A stretch of DNA of 64,000 bases from Lentzea atacamensis (GTDB lineage Bacteria > Actinomycetota > Actinomycetes > Mycobacteriales > Pseudonocardiaceae). Below, piece after piece: positions 1 to 8,726 of the stretch. Where the stretch lies: positions 806,001 to 870,000 of the forward strand of contig NZ_QLTT01000002.1 of assembly GCF_003269295.1 (NCBI RefSeq), read 5' to 3'. Within the stretch, counting starts at the first letter, position 1. The number at the start of each line of letters is the position of its first letter. The position numbers were made by a program, and so were the translations under genes. The notes under the pieces are model-generated. The model was not told where the DNA came from and searched no databases. It saw nothing but the letters and a program-made list of their open reading frames with translations.

Positions 1-247
1 GATGCCCCTGCGGACTGCTGAGGTCTGTCGCGGCGGCGTTCCCCACCCGGCCGTGCCCACCAGGCAGTCCTGGCCTGGAAGTGCGCGGCCAGCGGAGGCG
101 ACCGGGGGATCGCGACGGCGATCAGCACGCCGACCAGCGCGGCCAGGCCGATGCGCAAGCCGTTGCCCCGGTGACGGTCCCCGGAACTGCTCCGGCTGGG
201 GCCTGGTGCAGCCCCGGTTCTGAGTTCCGGGCATCACGGGGAGCACG

Positions 248-1075
248 TCAGCGCCGGCGCAGTGCTTCCCGCTGGAAGACGACGTTCGCGTTCTTCAGGT
301 CGCTGTCGAGCAGCTCGTCGTACAGGCGCTCACCGGTCAGCACCCGCAGCAGGAACGCCGTCGCCAGCGCGCGGCCGAGCTTGTGCGATCCCCGCTCGGC
401 GTGGCCGTCGAGCAGGAGCTCGCTCCAGTGCCTGCCCTCGGTGAACCCGAGGTGCGAGGCCTTGGGGAGCAGCCGCAGCTGGACCGGGCCGCCCCAAGCC
501 TGGGCGATCGCCTCGGAGTGCCCGACGGGCGGCGCGATCCGGTCCTCACCGGCCGCGAGGTGCAGGCCGGGCACGCGGACCTCGCGCGCGGCGTCCAGTG
601 CGGACGGCCTCGTCTCCGTTGCGGCCAAAGTCACAACGGCGCGGACACGCTCGCCTTCGGACGCCGCCAGCACCGCCGCGCCGCCGCCCATCGAGTGCCC
701 GGCCAGCGCGACCTTGGCCGGGTCCACGCTGATCTTCCCGGATCCCAGCCGCACGCCGGTGCAGATGTCCAAAGTGGTCAACAGGTTCGCGGCCAGCACG
801 CGTGCCGACAGCAGCGGCCCGCGTTCCACCGCCGGGGCGGCGGCGACGATTCCCCACGACGCCAGGTGCCGCAAAAGCCCGTGGTAGCGGCGAACGGGCT
901 GCATCCAGCCGTGTCCGAACGCGACGGCCGGCAGGCCCAGACCCGACTCCGGCGTGAAGACGACGCCCGGCAGGCCGACGAGTGCGAGATCGCCGCGCAG
1001 CACCGGGTGCGGACCGGGCCTGCTGAGCTGCTCGAGGGCCTGTTTCGCGGTCAGCGTGATCACGCGGCGAGCCAT
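248..1075 (-). CDS. alpha/beta hydrolase, dienelactone/chlorophyllase-like
   Basis: A 275-residue soluble alpha/beta hydrolase. The nucleophile elbow GHSMGGG puts the catalytic Ser near residue 128; FGHGWMQP near residue 53 looks like the oxyanion-hole loop, and the Asp and His are likely in the GEDRIAPP and KASHLGF segments. I chose the ATG giving MARRVITLT because the 12 codons further upstream look non-coding and lack a ribosome site. It is divergent from glmS, with a DasR-like palindrome in between. The fold is clear; the substrate is unknown (a small ester or lactone is a guess). No signal peptide is visible. Confidence 0.8.
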   Translation of the reverse strand: MARRVITLTAKQALEQLSRPGPHPVLRGDLALVGLPGVVFTPESGLGLPAVAFGHGWMQPVRRYHGLLRHLASWGIVAAAPAVERGPLLSARVLAANLLTTLDICTGVRLGSGKISVDPAKVALAGHSMGGGAAVLAASEGERVRAVVTLAATETRPSALDAAREVRVPGLHLAAGEDRIAPPVGHSEAIAQAWGGPVQLRLLPKASHLGFTEGRHWSELLLDGHAERGSHKLGRALATAFLLRVLTGERLYDELLDSDLKNANVVFQREALRRR

Positions 1076-1119
1076 GGGGTGAACCGTAGCCGATCCTGTC
1101 GTGCGCACCACATTCGAGA

Positions 1120-1133
1120 TTGGTCTACACCAA
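1120..1133. promoter_or_regulatory. DasR/NagR-type (dre-like) operator upstream of glmS
   Basis: The sequence TTGGTCTACACCAA is an inverted repeat (TTGGT / ACCAA around CTAC) and matches the core of the GntR-family dre site (TGGTCTA-ACCA type) known from Streptomyces DasR. It lies about 76 bp before the glmS start and 45 bp before the divergent hydrolase start. DasR responds to glucosamine-6-phosphate, the product of GlmS, so a link is biochemically sensible. Binding here is inferred from the motif only. Confidence 0.55.
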
Positions 1134-1209
1134 ACGTGTCTCTGACCAGCGATGATGGGTCGTCCCCACTCATTAGGGTTAGCGGCGTGGTCTAGCTAGT
1201 CTGTTTCGC

Positions 1210-3069
1210 GTGTGCGGAATCGTGGGATACGTGGGTCACCGGGCGGCGCTCGACGTCGTACTGGACGGGCTGAGGCGGCTCGAGTACCGGGGTTACGACT
1301 CGGCAGGCGTGGCGGTCATCGGCGAGGGCGAACTCGCCGTCGAACGCAAGGCGGGCCGGCTGCAGAACCTGGAGACGAGGCTCGACGAGGTGGGCCGCGA
1401 CAACTTCGCGGGCACCGTCGGCATGGGACACACGCGGTGGGCGACACACGGTGCGCCGATCGACCGCAACAGCCACCCGCACCGCGACGCGACGAACCGC
1501 GTCGCCGTGGTGCACAACGGCATCATCGAGAACTTCGCCGCGTTGCGCGCCGAGCTCGAGGGTCTCGGCGTCGAGATGGCGTCCGACACCGACACCGAGA
1601 CGGTCGCGCACCTCGTGGCGTTCGCCTACGGCGACGGCGAGACGAAGGGCGACCTGCCCGCCAGCGTGCGCAAGATCGTGCGCCGCCTGGAGGGCGCGTT
1701 CACGCTCGTGTTCACGCACGCCGACGAGCCGGACCAGGTCGTCGCGGCCCGCCGCAACTCCCCGCTGGTCGTGGGTGTCGGCGAGGGCGAGCACTTCGTG
1801 GCGAGCGACGTCTCGGCGTTCATCGCGCACACCCGCGAGGCCGTCGAGCTGGGTCAGGACCAGATGGTCGTGATCACCCGCGAGGGCTACGAGGTCACCG
1901 ACTTCGACGGCGAGCCGGCCGAGGCCAAGCCGTTCACGGTCAACTGGGACCTCAGCGCCGCCGAGAAGGGCGGCCACGAGTACTTCATGCTCAAGGAGAT
2001 CGAGGAGCAGCCGGAGGCGCTGGCGAACACGCTGCGCGGCCACTTCTCGAACGGCCGCATCGTCCTCGACGAGCAGCGGCTCTCCGACCAGGACCTGCGT
2101 GACGTCGACAAGGTCTTCGTCATCGCCTGTGGTTCGGCCTACCACTCCGGCCTCGTCGCGAAGTACGCGATCGAGCACTGGACCCGCCTGCCCGTCGAGG
2201 TCGAGCTCGCCTCCGAGTTCCGCTACCGCGACCCGGTGCTCGACCGCGACACGCTCGTCGTCGCCGTGTCGCAGTCCGGTGAGACCGCGGACACGCTGGA
2301 GGCCGTGCGTCACGCGCGTGCGCAGAAGGCCCGCGTTCTGGCCGTCTGCAACACGAACGGCGCGCAGATCCCGCGCGAGTCCGACGCCGTCCTCTACACG
2401 CACGCCGGTCCGGAGATCGGTGTCGCGTCGACGAAGGCGTTCCTCGCCCAGATCGCGGCGAACTACCTCGTCGGTCTGGCCCTGGCGCAGGCCCGCGGAA
2501 CCAAGTACCCGGACGAGGTCGCCCGCGAGTTCCACGAGCTGGAGGCCATGCCCGAGGCCGTGCAGCGGGTGCTCGGCACCGTCGAGCAGGTCCGCAAGCT
2601 CGGTCGTGAGCTGGCCGACTCGAAGGCCGTGCTGTTCCTCGGCCGCCACGTCGGCTACCCGGTAGCACTGGAGGGCGCGCTCAAGCTCAAGGAGCTCGCC
2701 TACATGCACGCCGAGGGCTTCGCGGCCGGCGAGCTCAAGCACGGCCCGATCGCGCTGATCGAGAAGGACCTCCCGGTCGTCGTGGTCATGCCGTCGCCGA
2801 AGGGCCGCGCCGTCCTGCACTCGAAGCTGGTGTCGAACATCAGCGAGATCCAGGCCCGCGGCGCCCGCACGATCGTGATCGCCGAGGAGGGCGACGAGAC
2901 CGTGCGCCCGTTCGCCGACCACCTGATCGAGATCCCGGCCGTCCCGACCCTGCTGCAGCCGCTCATCTCGACGGTGCCGCTGCAGGTGCTGGCCGCCGAG
3001 ATCGCCCGCAGCCGCGGCTACGACGTGGACAAGCCCCGCAACCTCGCGAAGTCCGTTACGGTCGAGTGA
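1210..3069 (+). CDS. glmS: glutamine--fructose-6-phosphate aminotransferase (isomerizing)
   Basis: GlmS makes glucosamine-6-phosphate from fructose-6-phosphate and glutamine, the entry step to UDP-GlcNAc and peptidoglycan. The 619-residue length is normal. The N-terminal class II amidotransferase domain starts MCGIVGYVG, so the nucleophile Cys is exposed once Met is removed, which fixes the GTG start. Two SIS sugar-isomerase domains follow (around residues 300-430 and 465-600; motifs SQSGETADT and GPEIGVASTKAF), and the C-terminus KPRNLAKSVTVE is the family's ending. The stop is directly followed by the GTG of nnr. There is no glmS ribozyme signature in the short leader. Confidence 0.98.
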   Translation: MCGIVGYVGHRAALDVVLDGLRRLEYRGYDSAGVAVIGEGELAVERKAGRLQNLETRLDEVGRDNFAGTVGMGHTRWATHGAPIDRNSHPHRDATNRVAVVHNGIIENFAALRAELEGLGVEMASDTDTETVAHLVAFAYGDGETKGDLPASVRKIVRRLEGAFTLVFTHADEPDQVVAARRNSPLVVGVGEGEHFVASDVSAFIAHTREAVELGQDQMVVITREGYEVTDFDGEPAEAKPFTVNWDLSAAEKGGHEYFMLKEIEEQPEALANTLRGHFSNGRIVLDEQRLSDQDLRDVDKVFVIACGSAYHSGLVAKYAIEHWTRLPVEVELASEFRYRDPVLDRDTLVVAVSQSGETADTLEAVRHARAQKARVLAVCNTNGAQIPRESDAVLYTHAGPEIGVASTKAFLAQIAANYLVGLALAQARGTKYPDEVAREFHELEAMPEAVQRVLGTVEQVRKLGRELADSKAVLFLGRHVGYPVALEGALKLKELAYMHAEGFAAGELKHGPIALIEKDLPVVVVMPSPKGRAVLHSKLVSNISEIQARGARTIVIAEEGDETVRPFADHLIEIPAVPTLLQPLISTVPLQVLAAEIARSRGYDVDKPRNLAKSVTVE

Positions 3070-4452
3070 GTGAGAGGCGTCTGGCACACCGAACGCGTCA
3101 AGTCCGCTGAAGAGGAGCTCATGGCGGTTGTTCCGCCGGGCTCGTTGATGCGCAAGGCCGCGTTCGGTGTGGCCACCCACGCCCTCAGGCTTCTTTCCGG
3201 ACGTCGCCGCGTCACGTTGCTGGTCGGCGCCGGCAACAACGGCGGCGACGCCCTGTGGGCCGGCTACTTCCTGCGCCGCCGCGGTGTCGGGGTGTCCGCG
3301 ATCCTGCTCAACCCGGCCAAAGCGCATGCCGAGGGACTCTCCGCCTTCCGGCGCGCCGGCGGCCGGATCGTCGACGAGGTCGGCACCCCGGACCTGGTGA
3401 TCGACGGCATCGTCGGCCTGTCCGCACGAGGCCCGCTCCGCCCGGACGCGGCCGCGCTCGTCGAGAGCGTGCGCGCGCCGATCCTCGCTGTGGACCTGCC
3501 CTCCGGCATCGACCCGGACACCGGCGAAATCTCCGGGCCCTTCGTACGTGCGCACACCACCGTGACGTTCGGCTGCCTCAAGCCCGTGCACGCGCTGGCC
3601 GACTGCGGCGACGTGCACCTCGTCGACATCGGTCTGCGGCCGACGGACCCGGACTTCGTGCTGCTGGACCGCTCGGACATCGCCTGGCCGGTGCCGGGCC
3701 CGTCCGACGACAAGTACACGCAGGGCGTCACGGGCGTGGCGGCCGGCAGCGCGACCTATCCGGGTGCCGCGGTGCTTTCGACCGGTGCCGCCGTTCTCGC
3801 CACGTCCGGCATGGTCCGCTACGCGGGTCCGGCTGCCGACGCGATTCGAGCGCGCTGGCCGGAGACCATCTGCACCGGCTCGATCACGGACGCCGGCCGC
3901 GTGCAGGCCTGGGTCGTGGGACCGGGCATGGGTACCGGCTCGTCGTCGGACGGCGTGCTGAGGTCCGTGCTGGAGGCCGGTGTGCCGGTGATCGCGGACG
4001 CGGACGCCATCACCCTGCTCGCGCAGCACCCCACGCTGTGGGACGCGCGCGACCCGGACACCCCGCTCGTGCTGACGCCGCACGACAGGGAGTTCGAACG
4101 GCTGGCCGGTCCGGTCGGCGTGGATCGGGTCGCGGCGGCGCGGAAGGCGGCTCAGCGGTTCAACGCCGTGGTCCTGCTGAAGGGCCACCGGACCGTGGTG
4201 GCGGCGCCGGACGGACGGGCGCTGGTCAACTCGGCGACGTCGTCGTGGCCTGCGACGGCCGGATCCGGGGACGTGTTGTCCGGGATCATCGGCGCGCTGC
4301 TGGCCGGTGGCGTGGAACCGTTCCTGGCAGCTGGATACGCGGCGTACGCGCACGTCCTGGCGGCGGAGTTGGCGGCGGACGGGGCGCCGGTGCCGGCTTC
4401 CGGGCTGATGGAGGCGATCCCAGCAGCCGTCCGGGCACTTCGACGGTCCTGA
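3070..4452 (+). CDS. nnr: bifunctional NAD(P)H-hydrate epimerase / ADP-dependent dehydratase
   Basis: This 460-residue protein repairs hydrated NADH and NADPH. The N-terminal YjeF epimerase domain (about residues 1-210) carries GNNGGDALW; the C-terminal ribokinase-like ADP-dependent (S)-NAD(P)HX dehydratase domain (about 225-460) carries the glycine-rich GSGDVLSGIIGAL with the catalytic Asp. The start is a GTG immediately after the glmS stop, and the first residues MRGVWHTERVKSAEE match the usual family N-terminus. Its position after glmS and before alr repeats the mycobacterial order (Rv3436c, Rv3433c, Rv3423c). The bifunctional fusion is normal for actinobacteria. Confidence 0.95.
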   Translation: MRGVWHTERVKSAEEELMAVVPPGSLMRKAAFGVATHALRLLSGRRRVTLLVGAGNNGGDALWAGYFLRRRGVGVSAILLNPAKAHAEGLSAFRRAGGRIVDEVGTPDLVIDGIVGLSARGPLRPDAAALVESVRAPILAVDLPSGIDPDTGEISGPFVRAHTTVTFGCLKPVHALADCGDVHLVDIGLRPTDPDFVLLDRSDIAWPVPGPSDDKYTQGVTGVAAGSATYPGAAVLSTGAAVLATSGMVRYAGPAADAIRARWPETICTGSITDAGRVQAWVVGPGMGTGSSSDGVLRSVLEAGVPVIADADAITLLAQHPTLWDARDPDTPLVLTPHDREFERLAGPVGVDRVAAARKAAQRFNAVVLLKGHRTVVAAPDGRALVNSATSSWPATAGSGDVLSGIIGALLAGGVEPFLAAGYAAYAHVLAAELAADGAPVPASGLMEAIPAAVRALRRS

Positions 4453-4503
4453 GCGCTCGCTCACACCCGATGAGCTGCGGAGTCATGGCACGATGAAAAG
4501 GTT

Positions 4504-5589
4504 ATGGCCCGCTCAGAAGTTGTCGTCGACCTAGGTGCGCTGCGGCACAACGTCTCGCTGCTCGCCGCCCTTGCACCTGCCTCGGAGACGATGGCTGTCG
4601 TCAAGGCGGACGGCTACGGCCACGGCGCGGTGGAAATCGCACGGGCCGCACTCGAGTCCGGCGCCACCTGGCTGGGTTCCTGTTCCACGCAGGAAGCTCT
4701 CGCGCTCAGAGCCGCCGGCATCCGGGCACCGATCCTGGCCTGGCTCGACGCACCGGACGAGGACCTGGCCGCCGGCATCGCGGCCGACGTCGACCTGTCC
4801 GTCGCGTCCCTGACCGACCTGCGCCGCGTCGAACAGGCCGCGGAGGAAGCCGACGCCCGGCCCCGGATCCACCTCAAGATCGACACGGGTCTGAGCCGCA
4901 ACGGCTGCCAGCCGCACGACTGGCCGGAGCTGGTGGAACAGGCCAGGAAGCACGAGGTCGTCGCCATCTGGTCGCACCTCGCGTGCGCTGACGAAATCGG
5001 TCATCCGTCGGTCGACCTGCAGGCCAAGCGGTTCGACGACGCCTACGAGGTGGCGAAGGCCCACGGTCTCGATCCGAAGCGGCACATCGCCAACTCCGCG
5101 GCCCTGTTGACCAGGCCCGATCTGCACTTCGACATGGTGCGGCCCGGCATCGCGATCTACGGGCTGAACCCGGTACCGACCGACCACGACCTGCGTCCGG
5201 TCATGAGCTACCGGTCGTACGTCGCCCTCACGAAACGTATCCCCGCCGGCGAGTCGGTCTCCTACGGGATGACATGGACCGCGCAGGAGGACACGACGCT
5301 GGCACTGGTGCCGGCCGGGTATGCGGACGGTGTCCCGCGGGCGCTCTCCGGCCGGATGGAGGTGCTTCTGGACGGGAAGCGCCGCCCGGTGGCCGGGCGT
5401 GTCTGCATGGACCAGATCGTCGTGGACTGCGGGAACGACGAGGTCCGCGAGGGTGCGGAAGTTGTCCTGTTCGGCGACGGGCGCCGGGGGGAGCCGACGG
5501 CGACGGAGTGGGCGGAGCTGACCGGGACGATCGACTACGAGATCGTCTGCGGGATGTACCGGCCGCGGGTGCGGAGGATCTACACGTGA
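4504..5589 (+). CDS. alr: alanine racemase
   Basis: A PLP enzyme interconverting L- and D-alanine for peptidoglycan. At 361 residues it is full length. The PLP lysine is K34 in VVKADGYGHG; the second catalytic base (Tyr) is in VSYGMTW of the C-terminal beta domain, and CMDQIVVDC is also typical. The ATG start at MARSEVVVDLGALRHN fits the family. The stop overlaps the GTG of the next hydrolase by 4 bp (GTGA), suggesting translational coupling. Confidence 0.97.
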   Translation: MARSEVVVDLGALRHNVSLLAALAPASETMAVVKADGYGHGAVEIARAALESGATWLGSCSTQEALALRAAGIRAPILAWLDAPDEDLAAGIAADVDLSVASLTDLRRVEQAAEEADARPRIHLKIDTGLSRNGCQPHDWPELVEQARKHEVVAIWSHLACADEIGHPSVDLQAKRFDDAYEVAKAHGLDPKRHIANSAALLTRPDLHFDMVRPGIAIYGLNPVPTDHDLRPVMSYRSYVALTKRIPAGESVSYGMTWTAQEDTTLALVPAGYADGVPRALSGRMEVLLDGKRRPVAGRVCMDQIVVDCGNDEVREGAEVVLFGDGRRGEPTATEWAELTGTIDYEIVCGMYRPRVRRIYT

Positions 5590-6683
5590 AGCCGGTGTGG
5601 AAGGTCGTCGGATGGGTCGGTGGTGCGCTCGGCGCCGCCGTCGCGGGTGCTGCCGTCGCGCAGACCGCGAAGGTGTCGCACCAGCGCAAGACCGCCACCG
5701 ACAGCCTCGCCGACGAGCCGTTAGGACAGCTGCGGCCCGATCGCGAGTCGACCGTGGCCGCGGACGACGGCGTGCCGATCTCCGTCGAGGAGGTCGACCC
5801 CGCCGACGGTGGCGAGGCCGACATCACCGTCGTGCTCGTGCACGGCTTCGCGCTGGACCGCCGCTGCTGGCACTTCCAGCGCCGTGACCTCGCGGAACTG
5901 ATCGATCCGCGGGTGCACCAGGTGATCTACGACCAGCGCAGCCACGGCCGGTCCGGCCGTTCTGCCGCCGAGGCCAGCACCATCGAGCAGCTCGCGCACG
6001 ACCTCGACGCGGTGATCCGCTCGGTCGTGCCGGAGGGACCGCTCGTGCTCGTGGGCCACTCCATGGGCGGCATGACGATCATGGCGCTGGCCGAGAAGCA
6101 GCCGGACCTCTTCGCCGAACGGGTGCGCGGTGTCGCGTTGATCGGCACGGCCGCGGGCGCGGTCGGTGGCGCGGGACTGCCGAAGTCCGTGCTGTCGCGG
6201 TACAACCCGGTGACGCTCGGCATCGGACGGCTCGCCGGTGTGCAACCCGCCCTCGTCGAGTGGGTGCGCCGTGGCGCGAAAACCCTCACGTGGAGCGGCA
6301 TCCGGGCGTTGGCGTTCGGTGACCGCAAGGTGGCACCGTCCCTTGTGGACCTGATGGAGCAGATGATCAACGGGACGACGGTGAAGGTGCTCACCGAGTT
6401 CCTGGAGACCCTCGGCACGCACGACCGCTACCGGGCGCTCGCCGGGCTGCGGCACTGCGAGGTGCTGATCGTGAGCGGTGACGCGGACAAGCTCACGCCC
6501 TTCTCGCACGCCGAGCGGATGGCGGAGGAGATGCCGCACGCCACGCTCGTAAGGGCCCCCGGTGCCGGGCACATGGTGATGATGGAGCAGGCTGATCTCG
6601 TCAACGACCACCTGGTCGCGCTCCTCGAACGCTGCGCGGCCGATCGCGGAGAGAGTCGGAAGAAGTGGTGGCGCCGAGCGTGA
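5586..6683 (+). CDS. alpha/beta hydrolase with N-terminal membrane anchor
   Basis: A 365-residue hydrolase, orthologous by position to the gene after alr in mycobacteria. A short N-terminal hydrophobic segment (about residues 7-26, rich in Gly, Ala and Val) could be an uncleaved anchor. The hydrolase core has LVHGFALDRRCW, DQRSHGRSGR and GHSMGG with nucleophile Ser159; Asp is probably in SGDADKLTPF and His in GAGHMVMME. The GTG start overlaps the alr stop; longer readings would run inside alr. The 3' end overlaps tsaE by 19 bp. The substrate is unknown. Confidence 0.88.
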   Translation: MKPVWKVVGWVGGALGAAVAGAAVAQTAKVSHQRKTATDSLADEPLGQLRPDRESTVAADDGVPISVEEVDPADGGEADITVVLVHGFALDRRCWHFQRRDLAELIDPRVHQVIYDQRSHGRSGRSAAEASTIEQLAHDLDAVIRSVVPEGPLVLVGHSMGGMTIMALAEKQPDLFAERVRGVALIGTAAGAVGGAGLPKSVLSRYNPVTLGIGRLAGVQPALVEWVRRGAKTLTWSGIRALAFGDRKVAPSLVDLMEQMINGTTVKVLTEFLETLGTHDRYRALAGLRHCEVLIVSGDADKLTPFSHAERMAEEMPHATLVRAPGAGHMVMMEQADLVNDHLVALLERCAADRGESRKKWWRRA

Positions 6684-7141
6684 AGACCGTCGAACTGCCC
6701 CTGGTGGAGGACACCGAGGAGTTCGGCCGCAAGCTGGGTGAAGTCGTGCGGGCGGGCGACCTGCTGCTGCTCGCCGGGCCGTTGGGTGCAGGCAAGACGG
6801 CACTGGTGCGCGGGCTCGCGCGGGGCCTCGGTGTGCAGGGCCGCGTGTCGTCGCCGACGTTCGTCATCGCCCGCGTCCACGAGCCGGCCGAGGGTGGCAG
6901 GGGTGTGCCGCTGGTGCACGTCGACGCCTACCGGCTCGGGGGTCACCTGGACGAGCTGGACGATCTTGATCTGGACACGGACCTGGTCGACGCCGTGGTG
7001 GCGGTCGAGTGGGGCGAGGGCGTCGCGGAACGCCTGAGTGAAGATCACCTGCTCATCCGCCTCGAGCGCGGAGCCGACGACGTTCGCACGGCCCAGCTGA
7101 TTCCGCACGGCGACTGGACGGCTCGCACCCTGCCTGTGTGA
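6665..7141 (+). CDS. tsaE: tRNA threonylcarbamoyladenosine biosynthesis ATPase TsaE
   Basis: TsaE is the P-loop ATPase that works with TsaB and TsaD to form t6A37 in ANN-decoding tRNAs. The 158-residue protein has the Walker A motif GPLGAGKT (residues 38-45), the SSPTFVI segment and HVDAYRLG, all family hallmarks. Two GTG codons in a row (6665 and 6668) can start it; both overlap the end of the preceding hydrolase. Its partners tsaB-rimI-tsaD lie 1.6 kb downstream, separated by the convergent matB-like gene. Confidence 0.96.
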   Translation: MVAPSVKTVELPLVEDTEEFGRKLGEVVRAGDLLLLAGPLGAGKTALVRGLARGLGVQGRVSSPTFVIARVHEPAEGGRGVPLVHVDAYRLGGHLDELDDLDLDTDLVDAVVAVEWGEGVAERLSEDHLLIRLERGADDVRTAQLIPHGDWTARTLPV

Positions 7142-7174
7142 GGTCGGCATCGCCGACAACGCCTGGCTGTCCAG

Positions 7175-8524
7175 TCAGGACAGCTCGCGCTTGAGCACCT
7201 TGCCCATCTCGTTGCGCGGCAGGGCATCGAGGTAACGCACGACCCGCGGCCTCTTGTGCGGCGACAGCAGCCTCGCCACGTGATCGCTCAGCACCGACGG
7301 TTCCGGCGCCTCGCCAGACGGCACCACCCAGGCCACGATCCGCTCGCCGAGGTCGTCGTCCGGCTCGCCGGTCACCGCCACCTCGGCCACCGCCGGGTGC
7401 TCCAGCAGGGCGTTCTCGATCTCCCCTGCGCCGATCCTGTAGCCGCCGCTCTTGATCAGGTCGGTGGCCCGCCGCCCGACGATCCTGAGGTAACCGTCGG
7501 GGTCGCGGACCGCCATGTCGCCGGTCTTGAACCACCCGTCGCGGAACGCCGCCTCGGTCGCGTCCGGCCGGTTGAGGTACTCCAGGAACAGGTTCGGCCC
7601 GCGCACCTCGATCTCGCCGATTGCGCCGATGCCGACGTCGTCCCCCTGCTCGTCGACGACCCGCACCTCGACGCCGTCCACGGGCAGGCCGACCGCGCCC
7701 GGACGGCGATCGCCGTCGAACCGCACGCTGACGTTCATCAGCGTCTCGCTCATCCCGTACCGCTCGACGATGCCCTGCCCGGTGGCCTTGGCGATCCGCT
7801 CGTGGTCGCTGGCCGGCAGCGCCGCCGAACCCGAGACGAGCAGCCGTGCTCGCCGGAACTGGTCCGCCAGCGCGGTGTCCTGCTCCACCGCCTCGGCGAT
7901 CCGGTGGTACATCGTCGGGACGCCGAACATCATCGTGGCGCCGGTCGCGAGCTCGTGGCCGATGGCGGCGGGAGAGAACCTCACGTGCCGCACCGAGCCG
8001 CCCAGCCGGAGCGCGCCGAGGATGCCGATGCCCAGGCCGTGCACGTGGAACAGCGGCAGCCCGTGCACCAGCACGTCGTCGCCGGTCCACTGCCACGCCT
8101 CGGCGAGCGCGTCGATGTTCGAGGTCAGCGCCCTGCGGGGCAGCACCACGCCCTTGGGCGGACCGGTCGTGCCCGAGGTGTAGATGATCAGCGCCGGGGT
8201 CTCCTGATCGGGCTCCTGGAACTCGCCGGGCGTGCCGAACACGATCGGTTCGTCGCGAAGAACCAGGTCGGGCAAGCTGTCACCGAGGATGTGCTCGAGC
8301 TCGCGTTCGCCGATCTTGGGGTTGAGCGGCACGATCGCGACGCCCGCGAGCAGCCCTGCGACCACCGAGACGCAGGTTTCGAGCGTCGAAGTCGCCCACA
8401 CGGCGACGCGGCTGTTGCCCTTCAGCCGCTCCGCCAGAGTGCCCGCGGCCCGGTGCAGCTCGGCGTGGGTCAGGGACTTCTCACCGAAGCGGAGAGCTTC
8501 GCGGTCACTCGGTTCAGCGAACAT
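7175..8524 (-). CDS. matB: malonyl-CoA/methylmalonyl-CoA synthetase (MatB-like acyl-CoA ligase)
   Basis: A 449-residue AMP-forming ligase. The AMP-binding P-loop reads IIYTSGTTGPPKGV; other core motifs are YGMSETLMN, GWFKTGDMA and the C-terminal lysine in NEMGKVLKREL. Short length and segments such as PLNPKIGERELEHIL, AWQWTGDDVLVHGLPLFHVHG and VPTMYHRIAE resemble Streptomyces coelicolor MatB as I recall it, which activates malonate and methylmalonate. The ATG at MFAEPSDREALRFG matches the expected N-terminus. It is convergent with tsaE (33-bp gap) and divergent from tsaB. Extender-unit supply is a family-based inference; a broader acyl-CoA ligase remains possible. Confidence 0.82.
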   Translation of the reverse strand: MFAEPSDREALRFGEKSLTHAELHRAAGTLAERLKGNSRVAVWATSTLETCVSVVAGLLAGVAIVPLNPKIGERELEHILGDSLPDLVLRDEPIVFGTPGEFQEPDQETPALIIYTSGTTGPPKGVVLPRRALTSNIDALAEAWQWTGDDVLVHGLPLFHVHGLGIGILGALRLGGSVRHVRFSPAAIGHELATGATMMFGVPTMYHRIAEAVEQDTALADQFRRARLLVSGSAALPASDHERIAKATGQGIVERYGMSETLMNVSVRFDGDRRPGAVGLPVDGVEVRVVDEQGDDVGIGAIGEIEVRGPNLFLEYLNRPDATEAAFRDGWFKTGDMAVRDPDGYLRIVGRRATDLIKSGGYRIGAGEIENALLEHPAVAEVAVTGEPDDDLGERIVAWVVPSGEAPEPSVLSDHVARLLSPHKRPRVVRYLDALPRNEMGKVLKRELS

Positions 8525-8611
8525 GAATCCAGGGTGGTGCCCGTGCCTCGAGGACGCATCGGAAGTGTGGCTTCGACCACGGTGTTCGATGCCCCTGCTG
8601 CGCAGATGGCG

Positions 8612-8710
8612 ACGAGGTCGTCGGGAAGTCGGCCATCCGGCCGCCGCTTGCCGCCGAATCGCCTTCGCGGTTGACAGCAAGAGGCGACCGGATGGCCGAC
8701 ACGACCTCGT
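8612..8710. repeat. large imperfect inverted repeat between matB and tsaB
   Basis: The left arm is ACGAGGTCGT (8612-8621) plus GTCGGCCATCCGG (8628-8640); the right arm is CCGGATGGCCGAC (8688-8700) plus ACGACCTCGT (8701-8710). All 23 positions pair, with a 6-nt bulge (cgggaa) on the left and a 47-nt loop. It fills most of the 202-bp divergent gap. On the plus strand a TACTCT box (8713-8718) just beyond it is a plausible -10 for a nearly leaderless tsaB transcript. Function is unknown: operator, RNA hairpin or relic of a small element. Confidence 0.6.
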
Positions 8711-8726
8711 ACTACTCTGGACAATC

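Noticed and set aside
1..247. Open frames at the left edge on both strands
   Set aside because: Plus-strand frames are Arg/Pro/Gly-rich without motif or ribosome site. A minus-strand stretch with one hydrophobic helix around 100-160 could be a gene continuing out of the window, but no convincing start is visible.
1192..4464. Very long minus-strand frame opposite glmS and nnr
   Set aside because: It is antisense to two certain genes and its His/Arg/Val-rich composition is what mirrored high-GC codons produce.
7842..8187. Frames opposite matB
   Set aside because: Arg/Ala/Ser-rich mirror frames of a certain gene.
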